Below are positions 37,256 through 42,544 of a DNA stretch of 64,000 nucleotides, in pieces. The position numbers were made by a program, and so were the translations under genes. The notes beneath the pieces are model-generated. The model saw only the letters and a program-made list of their open reading frames with translations. It was not told the origin of the DNA and did not search any database. Each line of letters begins with the position of its first letter. Position 1 is the stretch's first letter. The DNA comes from Allomuricauda sp. (GTDB lineage Bacteria > Bacteroidota > Bacteroidia > Flavobacteriales > Flavobacteriaceae), in the NCBI GenBank assembly GCA_017795045.1, contig CP051244.1, positions 3,677,727-3,741,726 of the forward strand, read 5' to 3'.

Positions 37256-38530
37256 ATGACAATGAAACAGCTTCACGAGCTCTTTTTGGAGCATCCCGTT
37301 ATCTGTACCGATACGCGAAAGATCACCAAAGACTGCCTGTTCTTCGCACTCAAGGGACCCAACTTCAATGGCAATGCCTTTGCCAAGGATGCCTTGGAAA
37401 AAGGAGCCGCCTACGCCGTGATCGATGAAGAGGAATACAATGCCTCCGGCCAATATATCCTCTGCCAAAACGTACTGGAAACCCTCCAAGAACTGGCCCT
37501 GTACCACCGAAAGCAGAGCAAGGCCCGCATCATTGGGCTTACCGGGAGCAATGGCAAGACCACGACCAAGGAGCTCATCAATGCCGTGCTCTCCAAAACG
37601 TATAGGACCATTGCCACCCAAGGCAACCTGAACAACCATATTGGCGTGCCCCTCACCCTCTTGTCCATTACGGAGGATACAGAGATTGCCATTGTGGAAA
37701 TGGGGGCCAACCACAAAAAAGAAATCGCTTTTTTGAGCAACATTGCCCAGCCAAATTTTGGCTATATCACCAATTTTGGAAAGGCCCACCTTGAGGGTTT
37801 TGGCAGCGTAGAAGGCGTGATCGAGGGAAAAAGTGAGCTGTACGACCATTTAATGTCCCACGACAAGTACATTTTCATGAATGCCGATGACCCCATACAG
37901 GCGGAAAAACTGGGCAGCTACGTAAAAAAAATGGGCTTTAGCACCGAGGACCACCAGTACTACAACATCCAATATGTGGGGGCCAACCCCTATGTGGTCT
38001 TGGAGGCCGAAGGCACCCGAATGGAGACCCAACTCATTGGAAAATATAATTTTCCCAACTGCTGTGCCGCCATTGTGATGGGCAAATACTTTAATGTGCC
38101 GTTGGAGGACATCAAGGCGGCCTTGGAAGCCTACGCCCCGCAGAACAACCGTTCGCAGATCATGGAAAAGAACGGCTACCACATTATTTTGGATGCCTAC
38201 AACGCCAACCCTACCAGCATGCGGGCAGCCTTGGAGAATTTTAACCTGATGGAGGCCAAAAATAAGGTGCTGATCATTGGGGATATGTTCGAGTTGGGCC
38301 AAACGGCCGCGGAAGAACACCAAGCCATTGCCGATCTGGCCGCCGGGTTGGATTTCGGCTCCGTGTATCTGGTGGGCGAAAACTTCTTTGGGACCACAAC
38401 CACTTTGAACACCTATCGATCGTTTGATGATCTAAAGCAGCATCTAGCCAAAAACCCCTTGCCCAAGGGCACCTTGCTGATCAAGGGATCACGGGGAATG
38501 GCCTTGGAACGGGTGTTGGAGTTGCTGTAA
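37256..38530 (+). CDS. murF: UDP-N-acetylmuramoyl-tripeptide--D-alanyl-D-alanine ligase
   Basis: The 424-residue protein has the Mur ligase ATP loop GLTGSNGKTTTKELI, IVEMGANHKKEI, the central LIGKYNFPNCCAA and the C-terminal DAYNANPTSM motif. It adds D-Ala-D-Ala to the UDP-MurNAc-tripeptide in cell wall synthesis. It carries two starts three codons apart (ATG ACA ATG). It lies downstream of gldJ. To its right begins the cassette-like array of short genes, read in the opposite direction. Confidence 0.95.
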   Translation: MTMKQLHELFLEHPVICTDTRKITKDCLFFALKGPNFNGNAFAKDALEKGAAYAVIDEEEYNASGQYILCQNVLETLQELALYHRKQSKARIIGLTGSNGKTTTKELINAVLSKTYRTIATQGNLNNHIGVPLTLLSITEDTEIAIVEMGANHKKEIAFLSNIAQPNFGYITNFGKAHLEGFGSVEGVIEGKSELYDHLMSHDKYIFMNADDPIQAEKLGSYVKKMGFSTEDHQYYNIQYVGANPYVVLEAEGTRMETQLIGKYNFPNCCAAIVMGKYFNVPLEDIKAALEAYAPQNNRSQIMEKNGYHIILDAYNANPTSMRAALENFNLMEAKNKVLIIGDMFELGQTAAEEHQAIADLAAGLDFGSVYLVGENFFGTTTTLNTYRSFDDLKQHLAKNPLPKGTLLIKGSRGMALERVLELL

Positions 38531-38604
38531 ACCTATCGTTGGTTGAACTTGGTAATATTCTTATTGGGATTAGTTTTATTTCTTCTGTCTGTCTAGATAT
38601 ACTT

Positions 38605-38997
38605 TCAAGAGAATTGTACAATTACATAAACTACACTTACCCAAAACAAAAGCCCAAGAAAAGCAGCTAAAATTCCCTGTCTATTTTTTCTTTCGAAACC
38701 CTCCCCGGAGTAAAAGATTCCTAGGTCCATAAAAATTAGACAAAGCGGCCATCCCAAAACTACTAACAACGCAATTTCCCAACGTGAGTAAAAAGCGGAA
38801 GATTTTATCTCTTTTATTCTCGACTTATATTTTTTCTTACTTTTTCGTCGATTATTTTGTGTGTCGATTGAAACACCTCTATTTATCAATTCTGCCTGTG
38901 CTTGATTGAAAGCTTCCGGTTTCCATCCATCCTTATTTTCGATTATCTCGAAAAGCTCTTTATCACTTCTTTCTTTTATCGGAGGATTGAAATCCAT
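38605..38997 (-). CDS. small membrane protein of unknown function, last gene of the cassette-like array
   Basis: This 130-residue protein starts with RSDKELFEIIENKDGWKPEA, a helical motif I have seen at the N terminus of small Bacteroidota membrane proteins, then a Lys/Arg-rich stretch and two hydrophobic spans (IALLVVLGWPLCLIFMDLG and ILAAFLGLLFWVSVVYVIV). Its ATG lies 18 bp after the attC-like site at 39015-39070, read leftward. No matching site is found after its stop, so the array seems to end here next to murF. Function unknown; AT-rich. Confidence 0.65.
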   Translation of the reverse strand: MDFNPPIKERSDKELFEIIENKDGWKPEAFNQAQAELINRGVSIDTQNNRRKSKKKYKSRIKEIKSSAFYSRWEIALLVVLGWPLCLIFMDLGIFYSGEGFERKNRQGILAAFLGLLFWVSVVYVIVQFS

Positions 38998-39014
38998 TTT
39001 TAAATCAAATTAAT

Positions 39015-39070
39015 GCCAACACTCTCGTATAACCGTCAGCTACAGTAATTGCGGTTATACATGGTTAGGC
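39015..39070 (-). repeat. attC-like recombination site 1
   Basis: Read on the minus strand it starts GCCTAAC (R''-like, RYYYAAC) and ends GTTGGC (R'-like), 56 bp apart. Inside, GTATAACCG and CGGTTATAC are a perfect 9-bp inverted repeat. The TAA stop of the upstream gene (39065-39067) is inside the GCCTAAC core. This geometry is that of integron attC sites; the centre is not alike in sequence to sites 2 and 3, as is usual for attC. Confidence 0.6.
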
Positions 39071-39634
39071 CTTGTTTTTTTTATATTCATTTATTATTTC
39101 ATCATCCCACACTTGAGCTTCTATGTATTTATCGAATCTTAAACTTTCGTGGGTTTGGGATTTTTCTTCTGTCGGAAGTCCATACGCATTGATTAAATCA
39201 TTTATTTCACTTAACAAAAAAACCTGTCCATTACAATTCTTTCTATACGTTGCCAGTTTTGGTTGGTCATAAAATTGAAATGAAACCATACTGTCTGGAT
39301 AGGTAAAACTGATGTGGTCAGATTTAAAGTCGGTCAATGGTATTTTAATTACTCCAGGGTTTTCATACCAAGATTTTGCCCAATCACATTCCCCTAAAGT
39401 GAAATAGAATGGGTCGTCCCTATTTGGTTTTCCACCTTTAGAGATAAATTGTTTTTTAATTCTCTCCTCCAGTGAAAACCTCAGATCCATATAGTTGTCC
39501 GGCCTTTTACTGTTAAATCCTTTGGATATTTTATTTTGAATGCTTTCCGCTTTTTCCAACCCATGCTCCGTGATATTTCTAAATGGTCCATTGTCACGTT
39601 CGTAATAATGGAATAAAAATTTAGGGGTGTTCAT
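39065..39634 (-). CDS. conserved accessory protein of unknown function in a cassette-like unit
   Basis: The 189-residue protein has the N-terminal pattern FLFHYYERDNGPFRNITEHG, a middle GGKPNRDDPFYFTLGECDW and a C-terminal RFDKYIEAQVWDDEII. From memory this resembles a widely scattered family of ~190-residue hypothetical proteins (HYYE...GPF at the front, YIE.QVW.D at the end) with no known activity. Its start is 17 bp behind attC-like site 2 and its stop codon lies in the core of site 1. It is AT-rich and has no close functional neighbour. Confidence 0.65.
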   Translation of the reverse strand: MNTPKFLFHYYERDNGPFRNITEHGLEKAESIQNKISKGFNSKRPDNYMDLRFSLEERIKKQFISKGGKPNRDDPFYFTLGECDWAKSWYENPGVIKIPLTDFKSDHISFTYPDSMVSFQFYDQPKLATYRKNCNGQVFLLSEINDLINAYGLPTEEKSQTHESLRFDKYIEAQVWDDEIINEYKKNKA

Positions 39635-39650
39635 ATTTTTCTCAAATAAA

Positions 39651-39711
39651 GCCTAACGCTCTCGGCTATGGGTTTTTGTGTACTTGCAATTGCTTAAAGC
39701 CATTGTTAGGC
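39651..39711 (-). repeat. attC-like recombination site 2
   Basis: On the minus strand it reads GCCTAACAATGGCT ... AGCCGAGAGCGTTAGGC over 61 bp. Both 7-bp cores (GCCTAAC and GTTAGGC) are perfect matches to the attC consensus RYYYAAC/GTTRRRY and to each other, and GGCT/AGCC form the inner arm pair. It shares the blocks ATTGCAAG and CCCATAG with site 3. Confidence 0.65.
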
Positions 39712-39721
39712 AACGTTTTTG

Positions 39722-40117
39722 TCAGTTTGAGTCCAAAAATATATTCCGATTTTTCCCAATTACAGAAACGGATAATCCAGATAACACTAATTCCGCTGCT
39801 TCATTGTGATTATCTGCAAATCCAGTCAAATGATGCCACGGACTGTCCTGGGCTGCTGTTATTTTATAGTATTGCATATTATCCATTTCAATTATTTTCA
39901 CTAAAACTTGCCAATCTTGGTAGTCATCTTTGTTCGTAAATAGTAGTTCAGCGTGAGAAGTGAATACCCAAATAGGTTCGTGGTCAATTGATTCCAATGA
40001 TTTAATCAATGTGCACATCATTTCTGGCATCTTTTTCCATTGAGAAGGCCATTCCTTTGGGTCATAAAACTCAAGTAATGTTCTTTCTTGTTGTCCAGAT
40101 ATTCGTTTTAATTCCAT
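39722..40117 (-). CDS. protein of unknown function in a cassette-like unit
   Basis: A soluble 131-residue protein, rich in Trp and Glu, with no signal peptide, membrane span or motif that I recognise. It fills nearly the whole 493-bp unit between attC-like sites 3 and 2: start 27 bp after site 3, stop 10 bp before site 2. Coding is supported by the full-length frame with normal residue mix. Function unknown. Confidence 0.6.
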   Translation of the reverse strand: MELKRISGQQERTLLEFYDPKEWPSQWKKMPEMMCTLIKSLESIDHEPIWVFTSHAELLFTNKDDYQDWQVLVKIIEMDNMQYYKITAAQDSPWHHLTGFADNHNEAAELVLSGLSVSVIGKNRNIFLDSN

Positions 40118-40143
40118 TTAGATTAATGTCATTGTCAAATGTT

Positions 40144-40203
40144 GCCTAACGGTTCGACTATGGGCTTCTGTATTCTTGCAATGAATTATAGCCTTTGTTA
40201 GCA
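40144..40203 (-). repeat. attC-like recombination site 3
   Basis: On the minus strand it runs from TGCTAAC to CGTTAGGC over 60 bp, the latter a perfect R' core. The left core differs by its outer bases, as is common for R''. ATTGCAAGAATACAGAAGCC in the centre is alike to site 2. The upstream gene's stop codon is 4 bp before it. Confidence 0.6.
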
Positions 40204-40207
40204 TTCG

Positions 40208-40876
40208 TTATTTTTGATTTATTATTCGGACAAATGTTTCGTGTAGATAGATTCGTCTTAATTCGTTCTTGTTTTTATTATAAACAAGAATTTCGAATTC
40301 AGTTTCAGGTCTTAAATTTTGTAATGGTCCTTGTAACATTTCCGATTCCACTTTAGCAAGTGAATCCAAATAATTTGTTTTGGCCGACAAAATTAAATTT
40401 CCAATTATTAATTTGGCTTGACTTAACGTTTCATTTTCTGCATTTCCAAAGTAATTGTAGTTTTCAATTCCGTTGTTTTCTTTTTCTAGATCATACTTAA
40501 ATCCATAAATACTATCCTTTGTGATTATTGCTCCTTTTTTCACAAAGTCATATTCAAGATTTAAATTTGTCGATCGTTGTTCAATAAAAACAAGTGAGTC
40601 AAATTCTTTTAAGTTCACTTTTAAACTTGAAAAAATTTGGGAAAGTTTTTCTGCTCTTTTTTTATGGTTTTCCTTTGCTTGAAAGAGTAATTCTTCTTCA
40701 GGACTTCTTCCACTTTCAAGCTTATATACAATTGTCGTGTCGATATATTTTTTCACATAATCTTGATCTTCATAAACTTTCCAATCGTCATTAAATTTTT
40801 CTTTGTAAAGTTCCCGTATATCCTGACCATTGGCGAATGAGCAAATGAATAGTACTAAAACAAAAAGTTTTTTCAT
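40208..40876 (-). CDS. secreted protein of unknown function in a cassette-like unit
   Basis: A 222-residue protein with a signal peptide (KKLFVLVLFICSFANGQ) starting at ATG 40876, followed by a Lys/Glu-rich, helical mature part with no motif I recognise. Its first codon lies 8 bp after an R'-like half site (40884-40901) and its stop 4 bp before attC-like site 3. It is strongly AT-rich against murF and galactose-region genes. The frame extends upstream to 40918, but that extension crosses the half site and is unlikely. Confidence 0.62.
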   Translation of the reverse strand: MKKLFVLVLFICSFANGQDIRELYKEKFNDDWKVYEDQDYVKKYIDTTIVYKLESGRSPEEELLFQAKENHKKRAEKLSQIFSSLKVNLKEFDSLVFIEQRSTNLNLEYDFVKKGAIITKDSIYGFKYDLEKENNGIENYNYFGNAENETLSQAKLIIGNLILSAKTNYLDSLAKVESEMLQGPLQNLRPETEFEILVYNKNKNELRRIYLHETFVRIINQK

Positions 40877-40883
40877 AATGTAT

Positions 40884-40901
40884 GCCAACTTGCTCATATA
40901 A
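40884..40901 (-). repeat. attC-like half site at the upstream border of the cassette-like array
   Basis: The plus strand reads GCCAACTTGCTCATATAA and matches the R' end of site 1 (GCCAACACTCTCGTATAA at 39015-39032) in 14 of 18 positions. The partner half is not seen further upstream, so the element seems to be truncated or remodelled at the array border. Confidence 0.45.
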
Positions 40902-40970
40902 ATATAAAACACATCCATACACCCCCAAAACGGAATACAATCGATGTATTTGACACGGTTTTATTCAACT

Positions 40971-41090
40971 TTACTTCTTCTTTCTTTTGAAAATTATGCT
41001 GTCTACAAAATTTAGAACATTACCTACTGCTTTCCAAAATTTTCGAAGAATTACTTCCGAAAAGAACTCAACAATAGCTTCAAAAATCAT
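40971..41090 (-). CDS. 39-residue amphipathic peptide gene downstream of the HTH gene
   Basis: The ORF codes for 39 residues: MIFEAIVEFFSEVILRKFWK at the front, a second hydrophobic stretch (VGNVLNFVDSIIF) and the cationic tail KRKKK. Its ATG is 11 bp after the stop of the HTH gene, on the same strand. It is too short for statistical support, but the helical, membrane-seeking composition and tight spacing suggest a real gene. Small membrane proteins of this type are, as I recall, common in flavobacteria. Function unknown; a toxin or membrane anchor is possible. Confidence 0.5.
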   Translation of the reverse strand: MIFEAIVEFFSEVILRKFWKAVGNVLNFVDSIIFKRKKK

Positions 41091-41101
41091 TTATCCAAAC
41101 T

Positions 41102-41308
41102 TTATTTGGTCGAGACCAGAAGCTCCCTAATATCCACATCTAGAAATTTTGCGATTTGATACAACACTTCCACCGAAGGTTGCACATCATTGGTGCACCA
41201 TCTAGAAACTGTAGACTCTGTCCTATCAAGATGTTTGGCCAATTCTTTGGACGCCACATTAACTTCCGCTAAAACCGCTTTGATTCTGTTGTAATTTACT
41301 TTATCCAT
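41102..41308 (-). CDS. XRE-family helix-turn-helix regulator
   Basis: A 68-residue protein that is just a Cro/C1-type DNA-binding domain: VASKELAKHLDRTESTVSRWCTN is the helix-turn-helix, then PSVEVLYQIAKFLDVDIRELL. It would bind DNA as a dimer. A 39-residue peptide gene follows 11 bp downstream and is probably regulated with it. HTH genes of this size are often found with restriction or toxin modules, but no such partner is seen here. Confidence 0.88.
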   Translation of the reverse strand: MDKVNYNRIKAVLAEVNVASKELAKHLDRTESTVSRWCTNDVQPSVEVLYQIAKFLDVDIRELLVSTK

Positions 41309-41486
41309 AATGCAATTAAATTGCCGTGCTGTACTAATATAATTAGACTAAAAATCATTTCACCTTTATCAACTTGCGGTTTGATGCAAATTTCTTTCTT
41401 TACAGTGAAATTTATTTTTCATGAAACAATAATTTATTGTATTTTGATAAAAATTAGTTTCCATTCAAATACAATCAATACGTGAT

Positions 41487-41648
41487 ATGGCAAAAGAATT
41501 CAAAAAATCCGACCTGGAACAGATCATAGGCCTACAGTTGGAGAGCCTCCAGATCCTTCAAAAAGCAATGGACCGCCTACAACTGCGCAACGAGCGTTTG
41601 GTACGGGACAACCTAAAATTACGGGACAAGATCGCGGAATACGAGTAA
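41487..41648 (+). CDS. 53-residue coiled-coil protein
   Basis: ATG 41487 to TAA 41646-41648 codes for 53 residues with heptad spacing of leucines (DLEQIIGLQLESLQILQKAM, then RLQLRNERLVRDNLKLRDKI) and an even charge mix, so a dimeric coiled coil is likely. The N terminus (MAKEFKKSD) has no signal peptide. Neighbours are the HTH gene on the left, divergent, and tRNA-Val on the right. Family not known to me. Confidence 0.55.
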   Translation: MAKEFKKSDLEQIIGLQLESLQILQKAMDRLQLRNERLVRDNLKLRDKIAEYE

Positions 41649-41698
41649 AAAAATACCCGAAGAACATCGGGCGGTAACGGCCAAGGGGACAAAGAAAG

Positions 41699-41773
41699 TG
41701 GGATATACTGGATTCGAACCAGTGACCTCTGCCCTGTCAAGGCAGCGCTCTAAACCAACTGAGCTAATATCCC
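41699..41773 (-). tRNA. tRNA-Val (anticodon GAC)
   Basis: The minus strand folds as a cloverleaf of 75 nt: acceptor GGGATAT/ATATCCC plus A, D arm GCTC...GAGC, anticodon stem CTGCC/GGCAG with loop TTGACAG (anticodon GAC), and T arm ACTGG-TTCGAAT-CCAGT. CCA is not encoded. Confidence 0.93.
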
Positions 41774-41874
41774 AATAAAGACTTTTTGGAACCAACTATC
41801 CCCATAGCAAGCTAATGGGTATTTGGCCGGTTCTTATTTTGACCTAAAGGTCAAAAACCTAATTTCTGTTATTT

Positions 41875-41899
41875 AGATTCCCGTTTGCACGGGAATGAC
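41875..41899. repeat. short REP-like hairpin (AGATTCCCG...CGGGAATGAC)
   Basis: ATTCCCG and CGGGAAT form a perfect hairpin with a small loop, ending in GAATGAC like the other elements at 15000, 27062 and 29570. It lies between tRNA-Val and queD; the rest of 41774-41975 shows no gene. Confidence 0.55.
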
Positions 41900-41975
41900 A
41901 ATTTTATCGGAAACCCCGCAGCAAGCCGCGAGGAATTCTTTTCGATTAAAAAGCGGTGCAATATCGGAAAAATTG

Positions 41976-42386
41976 TTACCAATCCCCATATTCCGCAGAA
42001 TTCTTTTGCGTTTCGTGCAGGGTAATGTGCAACAATTGGCCTTGGGCCAGTTTGGGCTTTAAAATATCGTAGATCACCTTCACAAAATACTCCGTGGTGG
42101 GCAGCAGGTCCGCAAACTCGGGGCAGTCCTCGTTCAGGTTCTTATGGTCAAAGCGTTCCTCCACTTCCGCCCGGATCAATTCGCCCAGTACGGCCAGGTC
42201 CATCACAAAGCCCGTGTCCGGGTCCACCTCTCCCCTGATCCGCACCTCAAGGTCAAAATTGTGCCCGTGATAGTTGGGGCTGTTGCACTTGCCAAACATG
42301 GCAATGTTCTTCTCTTGGCTCCATTTGGGATTGTGGAGCCGGTGCGCTGCATTGAAATGGGCCTTTCTACATATTGTCGCAATCAT
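41976..42386 (-). CDS. queD: 6-pyruvoyl tetrahydropterin synthase/QueD family protein
   Basis: The 136-residue protein shows the zinc-binding His residues in AHFNAAHRL and YHGHNF, the catalytic Cys in GKCNSPN and the LNEDCPEF...PTTEYF loop. QueD makes 6-carboxy-tetrahydropterin for queuosine synthesis. The start MIATICRKAHF at 42386 matches the usual N terminus; in-frame codons at 42398, 42416 and 42419 would add residues not found in the family. A -7 element is at 42436-42443. Confidence 0.9.
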   Translation of the reverse strand: MIATICRKAHFNAAHRLHNPKWSQEKNIAMFGKCNSPNYHGHNFDLEVRIRGEVDPDTGFVMDLAVLGELIRAEVEERFDHKNLNEDCPEFADLLPTTEYFVKVIYDILKPKLAQGQLLHITLHETQKNSAEYGDW

Positions 42387-42435
42387 ACCGCAGATCATTT
42401 TAACAAAGGGATGCATCAAAATCCCTCCGAGGCTG

Positions 42436-42443
42436 CAAAATTA
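42436..42443 (-). promoter_or_regulatory. -7 promoter element (TAATTTTG) for queD
   Basis: The minus strand reads TAATTTTG followed by CAG, a match to TAnnTTTG, 49 bp before the chosen queD start at 42386. Confidence 0.5.
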
Positions 42444-42544
42444 ATCAGGTTTTTTAAGAAACCCTCGTTTTTATGAAAAAAGCGGGCAAGCTGCCGTTTT
42501 ACCGATTGGTTCCCGTAATTTTAGCACAGACCAAAAACCCGACC

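Noticed and set aside
38531..38604. Search for a fourth attC-like site after the last cassette gene
   Set aside because: No paired cores were found between the gene's stop and the murF end; the last unit seems to lack its site.
41558..41740. 60-codon open frame on the minus strand
   Set aside because: It overlaps tRNA-Val and runs antisense to the coiled-coil ORF.
41875..41899. Possible further attC site near tRNA-Val
   Set aside because: It is a short hairpin of the GAATGAC type and lacks the GCCTAAC/GTTAGGC cores.
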